DNA of 31,656 nt, taken from positions 1 to 31,656 of the forward strand of contig JACZWN010000007.1 in NCBI GenBank assembly GCA_022572105.1. Reading direction: 5' to 3'. This DNA is from Pseudomonadota bacterium (lineage in GTDB: Bacteria; Pseudomonadota; Alphaproteobacteria; Kiloniellales; J153). The position numbers and the translations under genes are program-made. Below are positions 16,301 to 27,434 of the stretch, one piece after another; positions within the stretch are counted from its first letter, which is position 1; each line of letters opens with the position of its first letter. The notes beneath the pieces are model-generated. The model was given only the letters and a program-made list of their open reading frames with translations. It did no database searches and was not told the origin of the DNA.

Positions 16301-16371
16301 CGGAAACCCCAGGGGGGGGCCACGCCATGGCAGGAATGCGGCGCGACGCCATCCGAAAGCCTGGGGAAACC

Positions 16372-16409
16372 GTCTCTATGAGTCATTATCAACGCTCCTT
16401 GGTATAATA
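16372..16409 (+). repeat. Interspersed hairpin repeat, copy E
   Basis: The copy has 5' block GTCTCTATGAGTCAT, left arm TATCAA, loop CGCTCC and right arm TTGGTA, then TAATA. Upstream similarity to copy C extends about 40 bases (ATGCGGCG and AAGCC blocks). It sits downstream of the DUF3726 gene on the same strand. Confidence 0.85.
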
Positions 16410-16787
16410 CACTTCATAGCGTCTTTCGGGGGTAAAACGGACATCCGCATCCAGGTCGGATCGCCGTCGAAAACGACTCACGGAGGCGGGTCTAGCACCT
16501 GCCCGGCTCTCCCCGGGGTGCCCCGAGGAGATTCTCGCGCGGCTGCGCCGCTCTCACGCCCCTTGGCGCCCCCGAATACTCGCCGTTTGAGACCGCACCC
16601 CGACTCTTCCACCGTTAGCCCAGCCATAACCCTTTCGCATGCCTGATGCGCAGCCTTGGCAATTCTTCGGGCCCCGGGAATGTCTACATACCCGGCAACG
16701 CAACAGATACCGCAACCCGCTACGACGAGGCCGCGCCATACCGCTTTTCAGAGCCATGGCCACACCTAGAACAAGGAAACCCTAGCC
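16410..16787. other. Intergenic stretch without a supported gene
   Basis: This stretch lies between repeat E and the DUF1127 gene. It contains one imperfect stem-loop at about 16508-16531 (CTCCCCGG pairing with CCGAGGAG, one mismatch). A plus-strand frame from 16646 overlaps the DUF1127 gene in another phase and looks non-coding. The DUF1127 promoter should lie in the right-hand part, but I cannot place it. Confidence 0.55.
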
Positions 16788-16931
16788 ATGAAAATCATCT
16801 TCCAGACGATCCGCCGATGGCAGCGCGGCAACGCCGCGGCCAAAATGCTCTACCGGTTGGATGACTGCATGCTCGCCGATATCGGCCTTGCCCGCGGCGA
16901 CATCGGCAAGGCGGTTCACATCTTTCACTGA
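16788..16931 (+). CDS. DUF1127 small protein
   Basis: This 47-residue protein starts at ATG 16788 after an AAGGAA Shine-Dalgarno. It reads MKIIFQTIRRWQRGNAAAKM, then LYRLDDCMLADIGLARGDIG and KAVHIFH. The block RLDDxMLxDIGLxRxDI is the DUF1127 (YjiS-like) signature. These tiny Arg-rich proteins are abundant in alphaproteobacteria, where some have been linked to phosphate uptake and RNA turnover. It appears monocistronic. It is intact at the usual family length of about 45-50 residues. Confidence 0.88.
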   Translation: MKIIFQTIRRWQRGNAAAKMLYRLDDCMLADIGLARGDIGKAVHIFH

Positions 16932-16990
16932 CGGCACTGGCGGCGCTCCAGCGTCGCATTGCGATCAAACAAGGCGATCATAGGGCATCG

Positions 16991-17132
16991 TCAGGGCAAA
17001 CCGTCACTCCTGACAATTCCACACATTTCCAGGCCATCCGCCGCGCCCGGTTCGACCATGTCGAGAATCGGATGCTGCTCGTAGATGAACAGCGCCCCGC
17101 CGGGCCGGAGCAGCCGCGCCCGTGCCCGCGAG
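16991..17132 (-). pseudogene. Scrap of a class I SAM-dependent methyltransferase gene
   Basis: On the minus strand this piece reads RARLLRPGGALFIYEQHPIL followed by DMVEPGA, then a short tail to a stop at 16991. RxLRPGGxLFIYExHPxLDMxE is a typical post-motif III region of small methyltransferases such as those of the UbiE/COQ5 type. Nothing upstream (on the right) continues the protein: that DNA is the DUF4863 gene on the other strand. So this is a 3' fragment without the SAM-binding motif I. Confidence 0.6.
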
Positions 17133-17203
17133 GAAGGGGCGGCTCGGGGTGCCGGAAAATGGTATGCTGTCCGCGGATTCGTAACTCCGGACGAGGCGAC
17201 GAC

Positions 17204-17674
17204 ATGGACCAAGCGCGATTCGCGGCCTTGATGAAGCCGGTCATCGACGCCATCGCCGGCAAGGCGGTCGACCAGGAGCTGGCGGCCGGGCTCAACCGCC
17301 TGTTCCCGGCCCAAGGCGAGACCTTCAAGGCGATCGAGGCGGCCTGCCACGCGGCCATCGAGGCCGGCTGGATGTGCAGCCAAGGCGCGCCCGGGCGCCG
17401 CTTCGGGCGGGTCATCGAGCCGGGCCCGGACAGCCGGGAGCTGAGCGTCGACGTGGTCCAGCTCGAGGATATCGTCGGCCCGCACCACGCCCATCCCAAG
17501 GGCGAGATCTGCCTGACCATGCCGGTGAGCCCGGCGGCCAGGTTCGACGGCCGCGGCGCCGGCTGGTGCGTCTACGAGCCCGGCTCGGCCCATCACCCGA
17601 CGGTCACCGGCGGCGCGGCGCTGGTGCTCTATCTCTTGCCGGACGGCGACATCGAGTTCACCAAATCGGCGTAG
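17204..17674 (+). CDS. DUF4863-family protein (PnbB-like)
   Basis: The protein is 156 residues from ATG 17204. It has an N-terminal helical half and a C-terminal cupin-like half with ELSVDVVQLEDIVGPHHAHPKGEICLTMPV and GWCVYEPGSAHHPTVTGG. The histidines in GPHHAHPKGE and SAHHP could bind a metal. DUF4863 includes the 4-hydroxylaminobenzoate lyase PnbB, and relatives occur beside aerobic benzoyl-CoA (box) genes. Here it lies at the far end of a box/liv operon but is convergent with livF, 13 bases away. A role in aromatic degradation is therefore plausible but inferred. The open frame extends upstream to 17072 through the methyltransferase scrap, without family sequence. Confidence 0.8.
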   Translation: MDQARFAALMKPVIDAIAGKAVDQELAAGLNRLFPAQGETFKAIEAACHAAIEAGWMCSQGAPGRRFGRVIEPGPDSRELSVDVVQLEDIVGPHHAHPKGEICLTMPVSPAARFDGRGAGWCVYEPGSAHHPTVTGGAALVLYLLPDGDIEFTKSA

Positions 17675-17687
17675 CCGCCAGGGCCGA

Positions 17688-18449
17688 TCACACGCCCAAA
17701 TACTTGCGGTGGACCTCGGGGTTTCCCGCGAGCTCGGAGGCTGCGCCGCTGAAGACGACGCGGCCCTTGGCCAGGATCAGGCAGCGGTCGCACACGGAAA
17801 GCAGCGCGTTCACGTCCTTGTCCACGATGATGGTGGCGACGCCGGCCTTCTTGATGCCGCGGATCACCGACCAGATCTCCTTGCGGATCAGCGGCGCCAG
17901 GCCTTCGGTCGCCTCGTCGAGGATCAGCAATTCCGGGTTGGTCAAGAGCGCGCGGCCGATCGAGAGCATCTGCTGCTCGCCGCCGGAGAGCTGGTCGCCC
18001 ATGCTGCCGAGGCGCTCGGCGAGCCGCGGGAAAATGCCGAGCACCCGCTCGCGGGTCCAGGGCGTGGCGCCGTCGCGGCCCGGCCGCGCGGCCATCATCA
18101 GGTTCTCTTCCACCGACAGGTTCGGAAAGATCTCGCGCCCCTCGGGCACCAGCGCCACGCCTTGGCGCGCGATGCGTTCCGGCGCCCGGCCGGTCATGTC
18201 CTGGCCGTGAATCCGGATCTCGCCGCGGCGCGGACGCACCAGGCCGAAGATCGAGCGGATCGTCGTGGTCTTGCCCATGCCGTTGCGGCCCATGAGGCTC
18301 AATGATTCGCCGCGCCCGACCGCCAGATCGATCCCGTGCAGGACGTGGCTGGCGCCGTAGAAGGCGTGCAGCCCCCTGACCTCCACGACCGGGGCCTCCA
18401 CGACCGGGACTTCCACGACCGGGACCTCGACCACCGGCTCGTCGGTCAT
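17688..18449 (-). CDS. livF: Branched-chain/aromatic-acid ABC transporter ATPase LivF
   Basis: This 253-residue ATP-binding protein has Walker A GRNGMGKTT (about residues 54-62), signature LSGGEQQML (about 154-162), Walker B LLILDEATEGL and the LivF C-terminal pattern with VHRKYLGV. One note: the H-loop position reads VDKDV where LivF proteins often have VEQN or similar, and LivG here has EHD. The N-terminus carries an unusual run of four VVEVP/VVEAP-type units before the conserved VEVRGLHAFYG. The start overlaps livG by four bases (ATGA). It is the last gene of the operon. With LivG it should power uptake through LivHM. Confidence 0.92.
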   Translation of the reverse strand: MTDEPVVEVPVVEVPVVEAPVVEVRGLHAFYGASHVLHGIDLAVGRGESLSLMGRNGMGKTTTIRSIFGLVRPRRGEIRIHGQDMTGRAPERIARQGVALVPEGREIFPNLSVEENLMMAARPGRDGATPWTRERVLGIFPRLAERLGSMGDQLSGGEQQMLSIGRALLTNPELLILDEATEGLAPLIRKEIWSVIRGIKKAGVATIIVDKDVNALLSVCDRCLILAKGRVVFSGAASELAGNPEVHRKYLGV

Positions 18450-19204
18450 GCGCCCTCGTCTCCCATGCCGAGGTAGGCCTCCTGGACCGCCCGGTTGCGG
18501 CGCACCTCCTCGGGCGCGCCGGTCACCAGCACGCGGCCGTTGTCCATCACGGTCAAGACCTCGGCGATGCTGAAGACCGCGTCCATGTCATGCTCGATCA
18601 GGACCAGCGTGTGGTCCCGCGCCAGCTCCTTGAGCAGCTCGAGGATCGCCGCCGCCTCCTCGGTGCCCATGCCCGCGAGCGGCTCGTCGAGCAGCAGCAG
18701 CTCGGGCTCGGTCGCCAGCATCATGGCGATCTCGAGCTGGCGCTGCTCGCCGTGGCTGATCTGCGCCGCGCGCACGTTCATCCGCCGGCCGAGTCCGCAC
18801 AGATCGAGGGCGCGCTCGGCGCGCGCGCGCACCTCGCCATATCCCTCCGCCGGCCGGAAAAATTTCATCGAGGTGGGCAAGCGCGACTGGGCCCCGAGCC
18901 AGCAGTTCTCCAGGCACGAGAATTCGGGGAAGATATTGCTCTTCTGATAGCTCCGGCCGATGCCGGCCCGGGACGTCTGGAACGGCGTCAGCTTGGTGAT
19001 GTCCCGGTCCTTGAAAGCGATCGTGCCCTGGCTCGGCGACAGATCGCCGCACAGCAGGTTGATCAGCGTGGTCTTGCCCGCGCCGTTCGGGCCGATGATG
19101 GCGTGGATCTTGCCGGGCGCGAAATCGATGGTCACGCCGTCCACCGCCACCAACGCGCCGAACAGCTTGCTCAGGTTGCGGGTGCTCAGGATCGCCTCGG
19201 TCAT
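18446..19204 (-). CDS. livG: Branched-chain/aromatic-acid ABC transporter ATPase LivG
   Basis: This 252-residue protein starts at ATG 19204, overlapping the livM stop by four bases. Motifs are Walker A GPNGAGKTT (about residues 39-47), signature ISHGEQRQLE, Walker B LLLLDEPLAGMG and H-loop IEHDMD. The GIGRSYQKSNIFPEFSCLEN block is the usual LivG Q-loop region. The frame stays open far upstream on the minus strand, but that part is a shadow of livM and livH. It pairs with LivF as the ATPase couple of a Liv-type importer. Confidence 0.93.
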   Translation of the reverse strand: MTEAILSTRNLSKLFGALVAVDGVTIDFAPGKIHAIIGPNGAGKTTLINLLCGDLSPSQGTIAFKDRDITKLTPFQTSRAGIGRSYQKSNIFPEFSCLENCWLGAQSRLPTSMKFFRPAEGYGEVRARAERALDLCGLGRRMNVRAAQISHGEQRQLEIAMMLATEPELLLLDEPLAGMGTEEAAAILELLKELARDHTLVLIEHDMDAVFSIAEVLTVMDNGRVLVTGAPEEVRRNRAVQEAYLGMGDEGA

Positions 19205-20190
19205 GACTCGGGCTCCCGGGCGCGTTCGGCAAGCGCGGCGCCGCGGCGCGCGAGGCGCGCCACCAGGCCGGCGATGCCGTGGGGCAGGAACAGGACCACC
19301 AATATCACGAAGATGCCCTGAACCAGTTGCCAATGCACGGTGACGTCCTGGACCTGGTCGTGCAGCAGGCCGAGGGCGAAGGCGCCCAGCACCGGCCCGT
19401 AGAGCGTGCCCATGCCGCCCAGGATCACCAGAATCAACACCAGGCCGCTCTGGTGCCAGCTCAGGTGCCCGGGGCTTACGATCCCGGTCGATACCGCCTC
19501 TAGATAGCCGGCAAAGCCGGCCATGGTGCCGGCGATGACGAAGGCCGCCAGCTTGTAGCGCCGGGTGTCGTAACCGAGCGCGCGGGTCCGGTGCTCGTTG
19601 ACGCGGATGGCCTTGATCACGCGGCCGAAGGGCGCGCGCAGGACCATCGACAGCAACAGGTAGCAGGCGACCAGGCTCGCCAGCACGGCGTAATAGACGG
19701 TCGTGGGATCGCCGAGGTCGATGATCTCGAACCCACCGATGCCGACCGTCGGCTTGGTGAAGATGAACATGCCGTCGGAGCCGCCCAGCGCAACGTTCTC
19801 GTTGAAGTAGTAGAATGTCATCTGGGCGAAGGCGAGGGTGATCATGATGAAGTAAATGCCCGAGGTGCGCACCGAGAACCATCCGATCACGAGCGCGGCG
19901 AGCGCGACGCCGGCCAGGCAAACCGGCAGCGAAACCCAGAGGCTCATGGCCTCGGACTCGGGCGTGATGATGGCGAGCAGGTACCCGGCGAGGCCGAAGA
20001 AGGCGGCGTGGCCGAAGCTCACCAGCCCCGTGTAGCCGATCAGCAGGTCGAGGCTCATGGCGAAAATGCCGAGCACCATGAAATGGGTGAACAGTTCCAG
20101 ATAGAACTCGTCGCTGGCGAACGGGAACAGCGCGAGCCCGGCGACGGCGGCCAGGAGCAGGCTTGCGACGGTTCTCGATTCGGACATCAT
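19201..20190 (-). CDS. livM: Liv-type ABC transporter permease LivM
   Basis: This 329-residue permease has about eight to ten membrane helices and the family segments GYTGLVSFGHAAFFGLAGY, RTSGIYFIMITLAFAQM and LGGMGTLYGPVLGAF. The ALGYDTRRYKLAAF loop, which should contact the ATPases, is present. Length and order are typical of LivM. It sits 12 bases downstream of livH and overlaps livG. The transported substrate is probably an aromatic acid, given the box genes in the same operon, though Liv systems also carry amino acids. Confidence 0.92.
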   Translation of the reverse strand: MMSESRTVASLLLAAVAGLALFPFASDEFYLELFTHFMVLGIFAMSLDLLIGYTGLVSFGHAAFFGLAGYLLAIITPESEAMSLWVSLPVCLAGVALAALVIGWFSVRTSGIYFIMITLAFAQMTFYYFNENVALGGSDGMFIFTKPTVGIGGFEIIDLGDPTTVYYAVLASLVACYLLLSMVLRAPFGRVIKAIRVNEHRTRALGYDTRRYKLAAFVIAGTMAGFAGYLEAVSTGIVSPGHLSWHQSGLVLILVILGGMGTLYGPVLGAFALGLLHDQVQDVTVHWQLVQGIFVILVVLFLPHGIAGLVARLARRGAALAERAREPES

Positions 20191-20202
20191 CCGCGCCCTC
20201 GC

Positions 20203-21069
20203 TCAGGCCCGCCCGAACAGGCCCTGGGGCCGCCACAGCAGCACCACGGCCATGACCGCATAGACCACGACCGAGGCGAAGTCGGGCAGCAGCACCTGGC
20301 CGAAGGTGTCGGCGAGCCCAATCAGCATGGCGCCGACGAAGGCGCCCTTGACCGAGCCGATCCCGCCGATCACGACGACGACGAAGGAGACGATCAGGAT
20401 CTGCTCGCCCATGCCCGGATAGACCGAGCTGACCGGCGCGCCGATCATGCCGGAGAACGCGGCCAGCGCGACGCCGATGCTGAACACGATGGCGAAGACG
20501 CGCCCGATGTCGACGCCCAGGACCTGGGCCATCTCCCGGTTCGAGGCGCCGGCCCGGATCATCATGCCGAGCCTGGTCCTGCCGATCAGTAGATACAGCC
20601 CGGCGGCAACGGCCATGCACATGACCGAGATGAACAGCCGGTAGACCGGATAGTCCTGGGTTTCGGTGAGCGGAACCGACGCGCTCAGGATCTGCGGAAC
20701 CGGCACGCTGTAGAAATCCGTGCCCCAGAAAATCCTTTGCATCTCGTCGAGGACCAGGATCAGGCCGTAGGTGAGCAGAACCTGGTACAGGTGGTCCCGT
20801 TTATAGAGGAAGGAGATCGCCGAGCGCTCGAGCAGATAGCCGAAGGCCAGCATGATCACGAGCCCCAGGACGATGGCGACGAACAGGTTGTCCGTGTAGC
20901 CGACCAGCCAATAGACCGTATAGGCGCCCAGCATGTAGAAGGCGCCGTGGGCCAGGTTGATGATACCCATGATCCCGAACACCAGGGTCAGACCGCTGGC
21001 GACCAGGAACAGCAGGAACCCGTATTGGATGCCGTTCAGGGCCAGGACGAGAAACAAGGAGATATCCAT
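20203..21069 (-). CDS. livH: Liv-type ABC transporter permease LivH
   Basis: This 288-residue permease has about eight helices. Family landmarks are ALNGIQYGFLLFLVASGLTL at the N-terminus, IMGIINLAHGAFYMLGAY, a cytoplasmic loop MIRAGASNREMAQVLGVD and VVVVIGGIGSVKGAFVGA. LivH forms the channel with LivM. It is separated from livK by 151 bases that contain a strong stem-loop. Confidence 0.92.
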   Translation of the reverse strand: MDISLFLVLALNGIQYGFLLFLVASGLTLVFGIMGIINLAHGAFYMLGAYTVYWLVGYTDNLFVAIVLGLVIMLAFGYLLERSAISFLYKRDHLYQVLLTYGLILVLDEMQRIFWGTDFYSVPVPQILSASVPLTETQDYPVYRLFISVMCMAVAAGLYLLIGRTRLGMMIRAGASNREMAQVLGVDIGRVFAIVFSIGVALAAFSGMIGAPVSSVYPGMGEQILIVSFVVVVIGGIGSVKGAFVGAMLIGLADTFGQVLLPDFASVVVYAVMAVVLLWRPQGLFGRA

Positions 21070-21162
21070 GGCTGGGCGGGGTCGCCTGTGGTTCCGCTAA
21101 TGCATGATTCCCGGCCGGATGCCCCTGCATGCCCCGGCCCGGACCGTAGAAAAGGCGGCTGC

Positions 21163-21201
21163 CCCGCCCGGCGCCTCTCGTCGTCGGAAGCACCGGGCGG
21201 G
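21163..21201. other. Intercistronic stem-loop between livK and livH
   Basis: CCCGCCCGG (21163-21171) and CCGGGCGGG (21193-21201) are exact reverse complements with a 21-base loop. It follows the livK stop in the direction of transcription. Such hairpins after binding-protein genes often stabilise the upstream mRNA or reduce read-through, giving more binding protein than permease. No T-run is seen. Confidence 0.55.
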
Positions 21202-21220
21202 AACGCGGCCCGGCCCTCGG

Positions 21221-22432
21221 TCAGGCCATCTTGCAGCCCGTCGCCGGATCCTGCAAAGCCTTGGCGGCGACGCCGAGCACTTCGTTCACGCTGTCCTTGA
21301 CCTGTCTCAGGTAGATGTCCTGGATCGGATTATGGGCCTTGGACATGGTCCAGGCGCCGCGCGGGCTGTCGGCGATGGTGGCGCCCTCCATGGCGGCGAT
21401 GAGGTCCCGGGTCGCCCCGGTATCGCCGCCGACCGCGTCCATGGCCTGAATCAACAGCGAGCCGGTGTCGTAGCCCTGGACCGCGAACACGTCGGCGGTC
21501 TTGCCGAAGGCCTTCTGATAGGCGGCGCGGAACGCCCCGTTGGCGGCGTTGTCCAGATTGGCGGCGTAGTGCAGCGTGGTCCGGATGCCCTCGGCCGCCG
21601 CGCCCTGCGCCTTGGACACGCCCTCGGTGAGGAAGCCCGGACCGTAGAGCGGAATCTTGTCCTTGAGGCCGGCGGCCGCGTAGTCCTTGACGAACTTCAC
21701 GGCGCCGCCACCGGCGAAGAACGCGAAGACCGCGTCGGGCTTGATCGAGGCGATTTCCGAGAGTTGGGCCTGAAACTCCACTTTCGGGAACGACACCTGG
21801 ATGTCCTGGACCACCTTGCCGCCGTGCTTCTCGAAGTTGTCGGTGCCGGCGTCCATCATCTGGCGGCCGGCGGTGTACTTCCAGGCGATGGTGACGCAGG
21901 TCTTGTGACCGTCGTCGGCCATGACCTTGCCGCAAGGGTAGGCCGGCTGCCAGTTGGTGAACGAGGTCCGAAAGATGTTGGGCGCGCATAGCGAGCCGGT
22001 CACCAGGTTTGAGCCGGCGTTGGGCACGATCATGATCGGGGTCTCGCGCGGGCCGACGATCTTGGCCATGGCCTGGGCGATGCCCGAGTGCACGGGGCCG
22101 ACCAGGAAGTCGACCTTTTCCTTCTTGATCAGCTTGTTGGTGTTGGTCGGGGCTTTCGGGACCGACATCTCGCTGTCGATGGCCAGGTACTCGATGGCCC
22201 GCCCGCCGAGCTTGCCGCCGGCCTGCTCGATGCGCAGCTTGAGCGCGTTGGTGATGGCCTCGCCCAGCTTCGCGTAGGTGCCCGAATAGGGCAGCAGAAT
22301 GCCGATCTTCACGGGCGCGGCGCCGGCGATGGCGACCCGCGCCGGCACGAAGCCGCCGGCCGCCGCCAGGCCCGCGGTGGCCGCGGCCCCGGCCACGAAT
22401 TGGCGGCGCGTGGGGGTCGATTTCTCAGTCAT
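21221..22432 (-). CDS. Liv-type periplasmic substrate-binding protein
   Basis: From ATG 22432 the protein is 403 residues. GGGAGAG lies about seven bases upstream of that ATG, which decides the start against a longer frame to 22510. The N-terminus, TRRQFVAGAAATAGLAAAGG, is a Tat-type signal with twin Arg and a long mild hydrophobic core. The mature part begins VKIGILLPYSGTYAKLGEAI, the standard opening of type I periplasmic (Peripla_BP_6) receptors, and contains VDFLVGPVHSGIAQAM and FAVQGYDTGSLL. It delivers ligand to LivHMGF. Relatives in box operons are thought to bind benzoate-type acids, but the ligand here is an inference. Confidence 0.92.
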   Translation of the reverse strand: MTEKSTPTRRQFVAGAAATAGLAAAGGFVPARVAIAGAAPVKIGILLPYSGTYAKLGEAITNALKLRIEQAGGKLGGRAIEYLAIDSEMSVPKAPTNTNKLIKKEKVDFLVGPVHSGIAQAMAKIVGPRETPIMIVPNAGSNLVTGSLCAPNIFRTSFTNWQPAYPCGKVMADDGHKTCVTIAWKYTAGRQMMDAGTDNFEKHGGKVVQDIQVSFPKVEFQAQLSEIASIKPDAVFAFFAGGGAVKFVKDYAAAGLKDKIPLYGPGFLTEGVSKAQGAAAEGIRTTLHYAANLDNAANGAFRAAYQKAFGKTADVFAVQGYDTGSLLIQAMDAVGGDTGATRDLIAAMEGATIADSPRGAWTMSKAHNPIQDIYLRQVKDSVNEVLGVAAKALQDPATGCKMA

Positions 22433-22562
22433 CTCAGCTCTCCCTGTCGATTCCTCGTGGTTGCCGGCTGGTCTCATCGAGTCGGTTCGCCGAGCCGGTT
22501 CTGAACGCATAATAGCACTTCAGGCGAAATCCGAGCCTGTTTCAATCGATTCCTGGCGTATA

Positions 22563-23315
22563 TCAGCGCCAAACACCCTCCTTGTCGATGGCATGGAGCG
22601 CCGCCAGCTCGGCGCGGCTCGGCGGCGCCGTTTCGGCGAGCCCGGGCAGGGGCTTCAGGTCCCAGCCGGTGTGCCCGCGGACCTCGTCGACATTATGTCC
22701 CGGGTGCACCGAGGCCAGGTGCAGCTCCTTGCGCGGGCCGTGGGGCCGGAGAATGCAACGGTCGGTGATCACCGCCGCCGGGCCGCCGCCCAGGCCCGCC
22801 TTCGACCGGGCTTCGCCGCCGTCGAGGAAGCCCGGGGAGGTCACGTAGTCCACCTTTTCGACGAAACGGCGCTTCTGGTGGTTCATGATCGCGATCAGGC
22901 GCTTGGCCATGGCGGCGATGTCGGCGGCGCCGCCCGAGCCCGGCAATTTGACCCGCGGCTTGGCGATATCGCCGATGTAGGAGGTGTTGATGTTGCCGAA
23001 GCGGTCGATCTCGGCGCCGCCGATGAAGCCGGCGTCGACCCGGCCGCGCTGTAGCTGGCCCATCACCTGGATCAGCCCCGTGGCCCAGGCCGCCCCCATC
23101 TGGTTCGGCGGATCGCCCATGGTGTAGAGCACGGCGCCCGCCGGCGCGTAGCGGACGATGCCGCATTCGAACAGGCCGACCGCATTGGGCGCGTGGGTCA
23201 GGCGGGCGACGCCATAGGCGACGATCGGCAGGCGCATGCCGACGAACACCACGTCGCCGTCGGCGATTTCGCGCGCGGCGGCGACGATCATGAGTTCCTG
23301 GGTCGAATACGACAA
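22563..23315 (-). CDS. CoA-transferase (GCT family) beta subunit
   Basis: The product is 250 residues. It belongs to family I CoA-transferases of the glutaconate type: it starts SYSTQELMIVAAAREIADGD, carries FECG with E50 at the position expected for the catalytic glutamate, and has IDRFGNINTSYIGD and the GSGGAADIAAMAKR block. Family I enzymes move CoA between acids through a glutamyl-CoA intermediate. In this operon the acceptor could be an aromatic acid or a ring-cleavage product; I cannot tell which. It follows the alpha subunit gene by seven bases, so the two form one complex. Confidence 0.88.
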   Translation of the reverse strand: MSYSTQELMIVAAAREIADGDVVFVGMRLPIVAYGVARLTHAPNAVGLFECGIVRYAPAGAVLYTMGDPPNQMGAAWATGLIQVMGQLQRGRVDAGFIGGAEIDRFGNINTSYIGDIAKPRVKLPGSGGAADIAAMAKRLIAIMNHQKRRFVEKVDYVTSPGFLDGGEARSKAGLGGGPAAVITDRCILRPHGPRKELHLASVHPGHNVDEVRGHTGWDLKPLPGLAETAPPSRAELAALHAIDKEGVWR

Positions 23316-23322
23316 CGCCGCC

Positions 23323-24246
23323 TCACGCGACCGCGTAACTGGTTATGGCCGCCGGCGCCGTTCCCGTGATCCTCAAGTCGTCCAGCCGCTGGCTCAGCTT
23401 TTTCTGATACGCCGCGTGATCCGGGACCTCGAGAACCCATTCCCTCAGCCAATCGAGGAAGCCATCGCGGGTTCGCGATACGCGGTGGTAGTCCTCGAAG
23501 AATTGGTTGTCGCGCCGCCAGCGGCCGGTCATCGGCGAGGGGTGGGCGCCGCCGGGCAGGTGACAGACGGCCGCGACCAGATAGCCCGGGATCAGGACCC
23601 GGCTCGGGTCGGAGGCGATGACCTCCGCATCGACGATCTCGTCCGCCAACAGGATGACCTTTTCCGCGGCGAGCGCGGATTCCTGGATCAGCCCGGCGCT
23701 GCCCCAGTGGTGGGCGTTGCCGTGGCGGTCGGCGCGCTGGACCGGCAGGACCGCCAAGTCGGGCTGCAGCGGCGGCACCAGGACCACCGGCTCGCGGGCC
23801 TCGGAAAACGGGTTCTCGGCGCGCCGGAACGCCGGATTGGAGCGCGCGATGTCCGAGCCCAGGATCGAGCGCAGGGGCACGTAAGGCATGCCATGGGCGC
23901 CGGCCAAGAGCGCCATGGCGAGCGAGAAGTTGGAATGGTCGTGCACGATGACCGGACCGGGCTCGCCGTCTTCCAAGGCGCGGCGGTAGTTGTGGCCGAG
24001 CCCGCCGGAGACGTTGCCGACCCAGGCGCCGGTGACCTCGGCGACGCAGCCGGCGCCGATCAGCATGTCCGTGGAGGCGTCCGAAATGGGCGCGATCACG
24101 TTGAGCCCGCCGATCCCCTGGCGGATGATCTCGTAGGTCGCGGCGAAGGGAATGTCGGGCTCCAGGCAGGCGCCGAGCACGACCGCGTCGCCGGGGCCGA
24201 GGTTTTCGGAGATCGCCCGATCGAGCGGCAGCAGCTTGTCTTTCAT
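23323..24246 (-). CDS. CoA-transferase (GCT family) alpha subunit
   Basis: This 307-residue protein has the alpha-subunit layout of glutaconate-type CoA-transferases: an N-terminal AISENLGPGDAVVLGACLEPD segment, GLGHNYRRALE, HDHSNFSLAMALLAGAHGMPYVPLRS, and QRADRHGNAHHWGSAG near the centre. The C-terminal part (FFEDYHRVSRTRDGFLDWLREWV) is also typical of the larger subunit. It lies 10 bases downstream of the benzoate-CoA ligase gene and seven upstream of the beta subunit gene. Its presence beside an ATP-dependent ligase suggests a second way of making or exchanging a CoA thioester. Confidence 0.88.
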   Translation of the reverse strand: MKDKLLPLDRAISENLGPGDAVVLGACLEPDIPFAATYEIIRQGIGGLNVIAPISDASTDMLIGAGCVAEVTGAWVGNVSGGLGHNYRRALEDGEPGPVIVHDHSNFSLAMALLAGAHGMPYVPLRSILGSDIARSNPAFRRAENPFSEAREPVVLVPPLQPDLAVLPVQRADRHGNAHHWGSAGLIQESALAAEKVILLADEIVDAEVIASDPSRVLIPGYLVAAVCHLPGGAHPSPMTGRWRRDNQFFEDYHRVSRTRDGFLDWLREWVLEVPDHAAYQKKLSQRLDDLRITGTAPAAITSYAVA

Positions 24247-24256
24247 GATCCGCGGC

Positions 24257-25840
<1,584 letters not shown>

Positions 25841-25995
25841 CACTGGTCCTCCCCCTTTGGCCAAGTATCCAGTCTCGCCGCTGGATTTCCCGGCCCTTGC
25901 GGACCCGATTAGTGTCCCCCGATTGTAGTCCGATTCTAACCGCCCCGTCCCGAAGCTTCGAAACCCATGGGATCGGCGATCCGGTCTCCGATTCC

Positions 25996-27411
<1,416 letters not shown>

Positions 27412-27434
27412 GATTTCGGCCCTGGTTCGCGAAC

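Noticed and set aside
12386..16409. Hairpin repeats as integron attC sites or a CRISPR array
   Set aside because: There is no GTTRRRY/RYYYAAC pair, no integrase, and spacing between copies is irregular and far larger than CRISPR spacers.
16646..16864. A 72-codon frame overlapping the DUF1127 gene
   Set aside because: The overlapping 47-residue DUF1127 frame has the family signature and a Shine-Dalgarno; the other phase has neither.
18446..20620. A 724-codon minus-strand frame that would fuse sequence upstream to LivG
   Set aside because: The first two-thirds is an Arg/Gly/His-rich shadow of livM and livH in another phase; LivG begins cleanly at ATG 19204 with an ATGA overlap.
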